Shown piece by piece: positions 1 to 8,900 of a DNA stretch of 15,828 bases. The stretch comes from Phoronis ovalis (Eukaryota; Phoronida; Phoronidae). The notes under the pieces were generated by a model. That model was given only the letters and a program-made list of their open reading frames with translations. It did not search any database and had not been told where the DNA came from. Every line of letters begins with the position of its first letter. Within the stretch, counting starts at the first letter, position 1. A program made the translations under genes and the position numbers. The stretch covers positions 1-15,828 of the forward strand of contig JAOXYB010026046.1 in NCBI GenBank assembly GCA_028565635.1, written 5' to 3'.

Positions 1-176
1 CATATTATATTTCGTGATAGCAACGTTTATAGATGTTGTAAGTCACATATTCATTTATTTAATTTACGGGTTTAAGACTGCAGCATATTTTTAGAGTTTG
101 CTAAAAACTGACATATATTGTTTTTGTTATTTGTATGTTATAATTTGACTTTAATTGCAACCTTTCAATTTAACAG

Positions 177-415
177 GAAATGTCTCTACCTCAGTTATAT
201 CTTTACAGGAAGTGCAAACAACCTTTAAATTACTGCACATATTTGCGAGACAGTTTAGTTTAGTGTATCCATCTGAAATTGCATGGATACAATTTGTAAG
301 TGCAATAAATTGTATCCCACATTCCAGTGTTCCTCTGAAATTCGTATATCACTTTTATGATTCAGTGGAAAAAGGATTGACGCATACTAATCAAATTAAG
401 GGCTATAATACGTAA
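177..415 (+). CDS. Gene A, terminal coding exon (partial gene)
   Basis: This is the last exon of the paralogue whose earlier exons lie upstream of the window. It starts after a good acceptor (pyrimidine-rich, then aacag) in phase 1, so the first codon is completed by one base of the previous exon, and runs 78 further codons to TAA at 413-415. The frame is preserved without any indel in the unit 2 copy at 9108-9346, with about 36 base differences; 22 codons change the residue and 5 are silent. Shared stretches include VISLQEV, TTFKLL, CIPHSSVPLKFV and HFYD. A gtaagt at 296 could act as an internal donor, but the frame stays open past it in both copies. I do not recognise the family; no domain can be assigned. 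Confidence 0.68.
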
Positions 416-850
416 CAGGATTCCATTTTTTTTAATATTCAAACAAGCTGCTTTTTACGAAAGTTTTTGTTTCGCAAATCATTATATTGTTTGAAACCCA
501 ATCGATATCGCCCAACATGGACGAGTAACATGGAATGAAACTGCTCGTTTAAAAGTGACTTTAGACATTGACTAAAAATGGTGAAAATTATATTCGCCTC
601 TGAAGTCGTCAATTCAAGTATTTATGCTCTGAGAGAGAGTCAAATTTCGAACTACAGTCTGGAATTTATAATGCGCATTTGCAAAGCAGACACCTATCTA
701 TAAAACACGACAATCACAAAATCTGAAATTTTAAAATCCTGTTAGGTATTATATCATTTACGCTTGTAAAACACAGTTAATTATGTTTCCCATTGTACAG
801 TTAACACACGAATTTCAGGGTGACCGCGGAGAATAAGATATACTATGGGT
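416..850. other. 3' flank of gene A, no gene seen
   Basis: AT-rich sequence following the stop codon of gene A, alignable with 9347-9775 in unit 2 with small indels. No open frame of note is seen. AATAAA occurs only near the start of the MITE-like element (about 856), so the polyadenylation site is not resolved. It probably includes the 3' untranslated region. Confidence 0.4.
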
Positions 851-1340
851 CAGTCTAAATAAATCCAACCGTTACTGCTCCGTATCCTCTCAACTAACGT
901 CTGAGCTTAACCATAATCAAACTTTGTTTATTATCTGGAAAAGCAGAATAATGATTATCCCTTTATTTCTATATAAAGTGTCACGAAAGTCCTGAAACCA
1001 ATCAGGTTGCAGCTTACAATAATGGGTATAACAGTGGACTAAGCGGGTAGGTTGATCACACACATGCTATACTGCCAGAGTTTTACTATAGTCCGCTAAG
1101 CAAAAAGCAAGCTCCCCGTCGATATCTATTCAGAATCAGTCATAATGATAGAATAGACGTGGTTAGCGATGGTGGATCACGCAGGGAGAAAGGCTTATTA
1201 CGGTTGGCAAAATATTGATGACGTAATTATTTCGTTCTTGTTAAATTAAAGGAATATAACCAAACAAAAAACGACTATGGTTAAGCCCAGACGTTTGTTG
1301 AGAATGCAAGGAACACTAACGGATGTATGTATTCAGACTA
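851..1340. mobile_element. MITE-like element, 490 bp, unit 1 copy
   Basis: The ends are inverted repeats of roughly 75-100 bp: the left starts CAGTCTAAATAAATCC and contains CTCAACTAACGTCTGAGC, and the right carries the complement (GCCCAGACGTTTGTTGAG) and ends in CAGACTA. The flanks are a perfect 10-bp direct repeat, TACTATGGGT, at 841-850 and 1341-1350, read as the target-site duplication. There is no transposase frame inside, so the element is non-autonomous. A 9-10 bp duplication with long inverted repeats would fit a Mutator-like origin; an 8-bp core would fit hAT. The superfamily is not settled. The same insertion occurs in unit 2 at 9776-10267. Confidence 0.75.
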
Positions 1341-1480
1341 TACTATGGGTATACATAATTATGATAATAGTGACTGTAGAGAAGCACCTAATTTTAATCC
1401 TTTGGTTCATGATAGTAAACTTTATTTTGAATACACATTTAATATTAACCGTGACAATGGCCTCTTATTTTTCATCAAGA

Positions 1481-1635
1481 AAACACACGAAGAGTTTAGC
1501 TATCACGACAATACATGAAGAGTTTAGCTATCACGTAAACACACGAATAGTTTAGCTATCACGACAATACATGAAGAGTTTAGCTATCACGTAAACACAC
1601 GAATAGTTTAGCTATCACGTAAACACACGAAGAGT
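1481..1635. repeat. 28-bp minisatellite, about 5.5 copies
   Basis: Five full 27-29 bp units and a partial sixth, each containing a version of ACGAAGAGTTTAGCTATCACG. Two unit types alternate: one beginning AAACACACGAA (1481, 1537, 1593, 1621) and one beginning AATACATGAAG (1510, 1566). The array therefore has a dimeric, about 56-bp higher-order period. The unit 2 counterpart at 10426-10505 has only about three more diverged copies, so the array expanded or shrank after the duplication. Confidence 0.9.
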
Positions 1636-1843
1636 CAATTTTTGTTTATTATTTCAAAAAAGCAGAATAACGATACTCCTTTTTTTATGTACCTGCGAAA
1701 GTCTAGAAACCAATCAAATTGCAGTTTACAATAAAGCTATAACACTTATAATAACAGTTTATCTATAGTCCGCCAAGCATCAGGAGGACTATTATCGGCA
1801 ATTGATTACGGTAAAGATCAGACGTAATTGATAGTTCAGATTG
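1636..1843. mobile_element. Internally deleted relative of the MITE-like element, unit 1
   Basis: This stretch repeats the internal and right-end parts of the 851-1340 element: TTTGTTTATTAT, AAGCAGAATAA, GAAACCAATCA, a CTATAGTCCGC motif, then a degraded right end near 1811-1843 with CAGACG and TTCAGATTG. The outer left inverted repeat is missing; the 28-bp minisatellite abuts it instead. The unit 2 copy (about 10664-10803) keeps a cleaner right end, TTAAGCTCAGACGTTAGTTG. No target duplication is discernible. Confidence 0.55.
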
Positions 1844-2419
1844 ATCTTGTTGATATTAAGGCTAAAATATTAATACATGGACATTGTACAGTGTGCTCCG
1901 CTTGCATTATCTATAAAACCAATGCTTTTCATTTTCCAGTATATCGATCAACTGTCAAGCGACCAATGACTTGCAACTGTTCCGTTCATCGAATGCCTAA
2001 ATGCGGACTGGGATGGACATATGAAAAGAAAGATCAACCTCTTTATTATAGTAAGTGTCAGGTGGCAAACAAAGTCCAATGTCAGTACCCATACTGGGAA
2101 TTGACCTTAATCCAACGAGGGGTTGTGTTCTTAATCCGTCTGATATTGGATTAACCCCATGGCACGTATTAATATAATGATCGAAGGAAACTATTCGCTG
2201 TTGAGCAGTATAACATGATGTGCGCATGTCAAATAGTAAAGGAAAAACAGAGAAAATAAGACTTTGAACTTTATTAGACCCAAAACATATGCCTTGACCA
2301 AAAGAAAGCAACATATTATTTTGGGGAAACACAAATTAATTATATACATATTGATAACAAAACAACATTTACAAAACATAATTGGACTACATTTTTAACA
2401 TGTTGTATCGTTTGGCATC
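1844..2419. other. Spacer with an uncertain cryptic exon, no established gene
   Basis: Sequence shared with unit 2 (10804-11340), with indels. A + strand frame at 1828-2154 includes a stretch bounded by TTTTCATTTTCCAG (acceptor ending 1939) and GTAAGT (donor at 2051). This would be a 111-nt, phase 1-1 exon encoding a Cys-containing piece (TCNCSVHRMPKCG). In unit 2 both splice motifs survive, but the piece is 53 nt, so the frame is not maintained. It is treated as a candidate only. Confidence 0.3.
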
Positions 2420-2493
2420 TTAAACTGCAGTCTCAATAAATCAATCCGTTAGTGTTCCACACCCTCTCACCTAACGTCTGGGCTTAAACTGCA
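2420..2493. repeat. Solo inverted-repeat end of the MITE family, flanked by direct repeats
   Basis: From 2429 the sequence matches the left terminus of the 490-bp element (CAGTCTCAATAAATC, CCGTTAGTGTTCC, CTAACGTCTGGGCTTAA), but no matching right end follows. The piece sits between two copies of TTAAACTGCA (2420-2429 and 2484-2493). Unit 2 has a single TTAAACTGCA here (about 11341) and lacks the intervening 64 bp, as expected for a deletion between the short direct repeats. Confidence 0.6.
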
Positions 2494-4100
2494 AAGAAAC
2501 GTACGCTATACAGTGACCCCAGCACAATGCACTATGTGATTGTTTTATATTGTAGTGGCTCTAAAGTATGCACACATTATAAGGAAATGACGTGGAAACA
2601 TTACTAACAGCGCTAATAAAAACCTACAGGACACTAAGGGGGAATAGATGTACCGAAATATATGAGGATCCAGCGTAACATGCGAAAAGCTGTCTTCATC
2701 GGAAAAGATAAATAAGTTGCCATGATGTGTCGCCAAAATAAGCACTATACGTGACCGTATTCGTTTTTATAAAGATATAAATTGTAGTAGGACTACGTTT
2801 TTCTACATATGTGCTCTTTCAACTTACAATAAAATATATAACTTTAAGTGTGAGAACTTGTTATTTATTCACTACAAATGCACACATTGCAACAGTTTCA
2901 CTGGAAAATATGTTTACATTGAAAACTGCAAACCGTAAGCAGCAACGCAGACCTCTGTAGAAGCACATTAATTATAAATATTTTATTCTACCGCCAGTTC
3001 TTACGCAGCGCAAATCCTAAACCTAACCCTACGTATTAGCCCTTGATACTACGAAATACACAAATTGATATATTGCACTTTTTTCAGATTTAATTACGTT
3101 GCTTCGATTTCTGAATACTGCGAGTAATATACCATTATTGAAAATATCTAAAATATCTAAAATATCTTAGGTCTTATAATATATATGTAATAATGATACA
3201 ATTGATTTTCCCATCCAACTGAATAGTAAAATTTTGACTTCTAGTAAATAGACTAACACTTCGCGGACAATTATGTTCGGTCACAAAGAAAGATAATCAT
3301 GTCTCATGCCTACTCCCGATGTTTGTGAACTCTTAAACACAGACCATGAAGTGAAATTAGCTAAAAATACACACGAGACTGGGTTACCTTCTAGGCATGG
3401 ATATAATCCATTCACATTTGGATAAAAAATAACAATTTCAAATTATGATTTTCCTCACTCAGTGCGAAATTAAAGCCACTATCAAATAGAAATGTTCATA
3501 TAGCTGCCCAGGGGCAAAAACAAAAGGAAATAGAACGAGGACATATTTATGCGCATTCAGAAAGTATATTCAGCATGTGGATTACAGACGCTGGTTGCCA
3601 TTGGCTATATAATGCCATATGGCCTATGTACACTACGGCACGAGGCTTTATTGACACTACCTACGGCAGTACCGGGATATTAGTACACCCATTTGTTTCT
3701 ATTTTTAGGGGAGTGGCGTTTTAATATTGGGACTTTTGTAATATCAACACGTTGTACAACAATAAAATTCAAGAGATCATTATATTTTTTTAAAAATCGG
3801 AATTTGATTTCGGTCCAATTTGTCACAGGAATAATGCGATGCATGGGGTCGATTTTGTTCTAACGCGATTTTTGCAAAATCAGTATGGACAAGACTAAAC
3901 GAAAGTTTAACTGGTTGTGTATAAACGAGTGTACGATCACAATCTGAAGAGAAAGTAGTTCCGGGAATGTTGCTGTATTGGATATGTGCATGAACGTTAC
4001 ACAGTTTTTCTAATGAGTTGGATGGAGAGTCTAAAGGTGTACTTAGGCCAGTATTGTTCGGAATACTGCCGTTTTAGCGCGAGTTATGCATCATTTATAT
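2494..4100. other. Intergenic spacer of unit 1, no gene seen
   Basis: AT-rich DNA with only short, unconvincing frames. It is partly collinear with unit 2 (about 11350-12286). Two blocks are present only here, about 3165-3625 and 3852-4078, and have neither inverted ends nor coding potential that I can see. A 111-bp stretch at 2890-3000 is almost identical in unit 2 and is listed separately. Short CTAACCCTA telomere-like words near 3018 are isolated. Confidence 0.45.
2890..3000. other. Highly conserved non-coding block 1, unit 1 copy
   Basis: By eye, 110 of 111 bases match 11745-11855, from CAACAGTTTCACTGG to CTACCGCCAGTTC, while sequence on both sides shows clear substitutions and indels. 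There is no long open frame in either direction. It could be a regulatory element, a non-coding RNA segment or a gene-conversion tract. Confidence 0.6.
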
Positions 4101-4490
4101 ACTAGACGGATTATTCAACTATTTACTATGAGTGTTTTCGCCTATACCCTTAGTTCATACAACCACTAATATAAATAACAATTAATACTGGAATATACAA
4201 ACTCAACAAAATAAACCTGCAGCATTTACAGAAAGGTTTTTGATATAAACACGCCTACATAATAAACAGTGTGTAACAATATATATCACAAATATTTGTC
4301 TGAAATAAATATTAATCATTATAATAATTAAATAGGTAATAATAATATATATGTTGACCTGCACTGTATTTCTACAAACAAGTACAATAAGATATATATT
4401 GGCACCACTGTTGCAAACAATTCCATAGTAGAGCAATAAAATTAAATAATGCAATGTAACAAATATTATTCTAATTCATTGAAAACCAAC
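4101..4490. other. Highly conserved non-coding block 2, unit 1 copy
   Basis: The first 91 bases (4101-4191) match 12287-12377 with one difference, and similarity stays at roughly 93-95% to about 4490 (matching about 12680). A minus-strand frame over this block is present in both units, but it is AT-rich and its end shifts through a one-base deletion (gaaagg versus gaaag). I therefore do not call it a gene. Confidence 0.55.
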
Positions 4491-5735
4491 CGTGATGAAT
4501 TGGGGCTGATGAAACGGGGTCTGATTTTCCCAGAACGAACGGATATAGTAAATTCCTGTGAATGTTAAAGGGGAAGAAATTATCCCAGGGGTAATAATAA
4601 ATCAAGTGTCGGACGAGAAGACATGAATGTCATGCAACGTAATCCCACGCCATGATCGCATCCAATCAGTTATCAGGAAGACAAACTGGGTAATAAGCGC
4701 ATAGACACGCAAGGATAAGCAAGCATTTGAAAATTTGTAGTCAAGGATGAGGGCCATCAGCAACTACATTCCAAACCTGCACCTCCCCAGCTCATCCACA
4801 GCCTGAACTTGCTGCCATATTTTTGGTTTTGGTAACATCGCACTTTCTTGAATAACGGGAGAGTCGCACATGCGCATACATCCAACATGATGTCATCCCT
4901 AAATAAAACGTTGTTTTTGATGCAACACACATAGGTTTTACAATGTTTTGGAATTCAAGTACATTTATGTGTGTGTAAGGTTATTTCAGTAATTAATCGT
5001 ATGTTTTATAATTTATATTAAGTTATTATCAGCTTAAATTCTTTAGGAATCTATATTCGCGAAACTTTTTAAATGACTCGGGGTGCAGCTAAAAAGGGGA
5101 TGATATATAGAATTCGAGTACTTGTCCAAATGGGAGGATATAACTTGAGTAACAAGGCAAGTTACTCGGGTTCTGCTTAAATGAGACGTTTTGTACTGAG
5201 AAAGGTACAACACTAAACTGAAATAAATGAAAAGCGATATCCAACTTGTTGTGCGCTTTTTGGATGAACAGTTTCCTGAAACGGTATCGACCGAAAATAA
5301 CTTCACTTAAACATGCATAGATTTTTGAAAGTAATCTTTGCAAATACATTTCTCACGGTTTAGACCATTTTATGAATGCTTTCACATTTTTACTTCCCAA
5401 GTTACTATAAAATTCAGTAGACAGTAGTCTGACGTGGCAGCTACGTGTTACAAACAACATCATAGCTATTACAAGGGGAGATGTTAAGCCTAAGGCAGCT
5501 AATTGTCCAACGTCCAATTCTATCTGTGGTGAAGCTACAAATCATTGATAGCAATTCACAAAGAAAAAATACCAAGAATTGCTGTTTAGAACTTCAGAAA
5601 CACTAATACAGTGAGTTACTTAATTCAAATTAGTATTTTGTTAAAGATTCATTTCCAAGGATTATATGGGTAAAACCAATTGTTTGAACGTATTTGTGTG
5701 GTTTCCAAGGTTCATTAATGAGAGCCGTTAGAGCA
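4491..5735. other. Distal spacer of unit 1, no gene seen
   Basis: This holds a block present only in unit 1 (about 4529-4952, absent between 12708 and 12712 in unit 2) and then sequence shared with unit 2 (about 4953-5622 against 12713-14222, the latter interrupted by the 909-bp element). Minus-strand frames at 5043-5349 overlap each other and are not preserved in unit 2. No coding exon is supported. Confidence 0.4.
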
Positions 5736-5813
5736 AATTAATTAATTTTACATTAAAATTTTCCATTTTAATTGCCGTTGAACAATAAAATGATATATTA
5801 GTTTATCTATTAG
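5736..5813 (+). promoter_or_regulatory. Conserved upstream region of gene B with a 3' splice-acceptor-like end
   Basis: This resembles the region before gene C (about 14963-15044): both have ATTAATTTTACA, then an AT-rich stretch, then a pyrimidine-containing run ending in AG (tttatctattag here, atctatctatgag there), exactly 18 bases before the ATG. This AG could be the acceptor of a 5' UTR intron or a spliced-leader addition site. No definite TATA box or initiator can be picked out. Confidence 0.4.
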
Positions 5814-5831
5814 GCAGCCAACTCAGTTAGA

Positions 5832-5948
5832 ATGGATTACTCAACACCACTGACGGTAGACATAGGCGAACCCAATCCACTCCCACTAACTATGTTTGAT
5901 TCTGAGGATCAAGCAAATATCGGGGCAGGAATGCCAATGGGAATGGGG
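5832..5948 (+). CDS. Gene B exon 1
   Basis: Thirty-nine codons from ATG to a GTAAGG donor, ending in phase 0. The core VDIGEPNPLPLTMFD is shared with gene C (VDIGEPSPLPPAMFD), but the residues before and after cannot be aligned with confidence. The 3' end is Gly/Met-rich (GMPMGMG). Bases 5814-5831 belong to the same exon if the AG at 5812-5813 is used. The acidic, proline-containing N-terminus could be a short linear motif, but this is inference. Confidence 0.7.
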
Positions 5949-8900
5949 GTAAGGGAAAATCTTCATTATAACAGTGCTAACAACACGGGACGCATTTTGC
6001 TTTTATTCCATTTCTATCAATTCTTCAAAACATGCATGTATACGTACATACAGGTTTGCACATATATAGTATAGTCATATAGCAGTTTACATAGTATAGT
6101 AGTTTTATTAAGTATTATTTATAATTAGTAGTTGCCCTTTGTTGTATATATTTGTCCATGTACTTTGTAAAATATGTTCCTACATATAAAAATATATAAA
6201 GTATATATAATATTATCAATGCTGCTTAACATGACTACATGAAGGGACAGTAAGATACACTAAAAACTACATAATTAATTTCAAGTAAATTGTTCTTTAT
6301 GAATTTAGGTTATATGATAATCGAAGCTGGTATTGACTATATTCTTAATTCACTAGAATGCCATGCTTTGAAGATTTCGCTTTTAATGACAGGCAGTAAT
6401 TATATTATAAATGTACGTTGTGTTCCTGTAGGGTGGTATTCTCACCACCGTAGCCACTCCAACCCCATTCTCCAGTGCCCCCGCCAGAATGGCACACGCC
6501 ACAGCTATTTATCCCGCTGTGACTCAGGCCGGACCTATCGCTCAAGCAGCCGTAAGTACAAATATGTGCTGAATTAAAAATGTTACAAATATATATAATT
6601 TCATTATTATAAAGAAACAACATAAGCTACATCTGTGGAATGAGATTTATAATTTTAATGTAATTAAAATTCAATGTCTTATCTTTGACCATGCTAAACG
6701 TCTCACCTGTCTTTGCAAGTAAAATTAAAGTGCATAAAGCTTAAAGCTAAGTACAAGTATTTGAAATACACGTAGTACCGCTATCACTGACATATAATTC
6801 ACAAGCAGTAATTTATCACATTTGACTATCTGTAGCAATTTAAAGCCTTTGTACATGTATGCTATCTATGCAATTTAGTGTTTTAAAATTCGGATTATAT
6901 TATTCTAATGTTTTAGGGTGTTCGTCCTCCGCCAGGTTTCGCTCCCATTTCCGCAGCCGAGGCTGCCGCTCGAGCAGAAGAAGCTAGGGTAGGTAACGAA
7001 ACCATGTCAAAGCACCGTACAAATTGATGGTTGCTACTTGACTGCTATACAACTTGTCTCAATGTCAAACTGAACTCCAATTTTTGCATGTAAAAGCATT
7101 TAAACTTGTTAAGAATTCTTGGAGACGTCACACTATGAAGCTATGGACAGCCGCTAAAACAAAAACATGAAACTACATGTCTCTGAATTGTCAACACAAG
7201 TTCCCAGCTACCGCTTCCAGCAGATGACATTAGATAAAAAAAGACACGCTTCAATTGCAATTGCTATTATAATTAAATTACTTTACCTCTTAAAGGTTAC
7301 GGAGTGGCGTAAATCATTTGGTGTGCTTCGCCGAAGGGTTAGTGAGATATCGTGTTTATTAGGCTACGTAGATCAGAATCCCCGCCCCGAAGAATGTATT
7401 CCTCGGATCAAGGAAAGGGGTGAGTTACTGAGTACTTCAAACTGATGGTGTTGATTGACAATGGGTGTTAACGAAAGAAGGATTACAAAACTGTACATCT
7501 GAGAACCGTCCTAACGTATTACGGGACACTTAGCAAAGCTATACTTGATATAAATAGTTAACTCAATATCCATTTTTTTCTTTCATACCTATTGTAATTA
7601 AACAATTGGTCTTTTTATTTTTGCATTCAACTTCTTTTTACGAACCATAAGCTAACGATGGTTTAATTTGTACTAAACCGATTTAGTAGCATTGTTTCGT
7701 TGTTTTACAGGCATAGATCGTATTAAGGAAAAATGTATTAATGTTTATTCTTATGACTTAACTGAACATCTAATACACGTCATCAAAATACTTACTGAGA
7801 ACACCAGTAAAACAGAGCAATATCTCATCAACATTGAGTCGATGCATACATTCAGTATTATGTTATATCTATGTTTACGTAGCAATAATGTACATGATAC
7901 AAACTTCAGAGATCGTAAGCAACATATCTGATCTTGAAAATGATGCAATACCTCCGAGCAATTTGAAAGAAGAAACTAAGGATCATTCATATTGGTACAA
8001 AATAAGATGCCCTCACCACCGGCCATATTATGAAAGTTACTATCATATCTTATGTTCCTTAATCTAAGAAATATCTTCGTTTTTATGAGCATATCAATAC
8101 ATAAACAACTCTTTAATATGTTTTTATATTTTGTTAACTTTTCACCGGTTAAAGATTTTCTAAAGTCAGATTTAAAAACAAAGTTTTGTGTATTACTAAA
8201 GAATGCCGTTATTGAAAGGGTCTGACTGTAGCGCCCTCAAGTAGGCCTACATGCAAATAGTCTCACCAAACCAACTGTGTCTTGGGTTCTGATTGTAGTC
8301 GAGATGTTCTTTGAGATAACAAAGACTGTACGTGGCGTCATACCTTGGTGTACTGCACGTTGTAACCAAACAGTTCATGATCTAATGAATAAGGCGGAGG
8401 AACAAATTCTGCTCCTAAACCAATGTAAGACCAAACATGATTGCGTAGTTTAAATATCCAGTTATATATCTAAGATTATTTTAATTAGACATTCTATACA
8501 CATCCCTTCCCTTATGTAAATACAATTACTATACTACCGCTTTTAACGAAATGCAACCCGTTCGCACTTTGCTGAAAACATTTAAATTCGTCTGCAGTCC
8601 TCGACTATCTCTAATATCAACATTACTATGATGTGATTTCCTATGGTATATTTAATTACAGGTTATGCAGGTCAACCTTCCTATATCTTTCCCACAATGC
8701 AGTATGTGTGTGCAACAATGTTCCGGTTCTATGTCCATTTCTTTACACATGACACTCACCGTGCAGAATTAGCGATTATCAATCGAGCAAGCGAGTCAGT
8801 AAGTCGCATATAATTAGTAATTTTACTCTTAGTGGTAAAACAAAATAACGCATACTTATACATTTATATATTGAAAAGACGATTTATAATGTTGAAGTTA

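Larger units (their letters stand above)
1..5735 (+). repeat. Tandem unit 1 (3' part): last exon of gene A plus spacer
   Basis: This stretch aligns collinearly with about 8935-14222: position 1 matches 8935, the terminal exon at 177 matches 9108, and the last clear match is near 5622/14222. Similarity ranges from about 70% to 99% along the unit and is broken by indels. Blocks present here but missing from unit 2 lie at about 3165-3625, 3852-4078 and 4529-4952. A paralogous duplication is the simplest explanation. The unit edge near 5735 is set by where similarity to the region upstream of gene C (from about 14960) begins, and is approximate. Confidence 0.85.

Noticed and set aside
296-301. 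GTAAGT inside the terminal exon as a splice donor (also in exon 7)
   Set aside because: The frame remains open past it for about 39 codons in both copies without indels, so I kept the exon running to the stop. The alternative cannot be excluded without transcripts.
1277-1555. + strand ORFs spanning the MITE right end and minisatellite (also 10272-10463)
   Set aside because: They are made of inverted-repeat and tandem-repeat sequence and do not keep the same frame or length between units.
1997-2332. Minus-strand ORF, with a partial counterpart at 10985-11215
   Set aside because: Unit 2 shows indels that change frame and length, and no splice or start context supports expression. It is probably carried by general paralogy.
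3010-3030. Telomere-like CTAACCCTA words (also near 11878)
   Set aside because: Only one or two degenerate words occur at each site, with no array.
4203-4454. Minus-strand ORF present in both units (also 12412-12639)
   Set aside because: It lies in a block conserved as a whole, the composition is what AT-rich DNA gives by chance (Ile/Tyr/Asn/Leu), and a one-base deletion shortens its end in unit 2.
5043-5349. Overlapping minus-strand ORFs in the distal spacer
   Set aside because: They overlap each other in two frames and are not maintained in the unit 2 counterpart.
7834-8067. + strand ORF overlapping exon 5 and intron 5
   Set aside because: It is in a different frame from the phase-matched exon 5, with no acceptor that would join it, and no paralogue in the window to test conservation.
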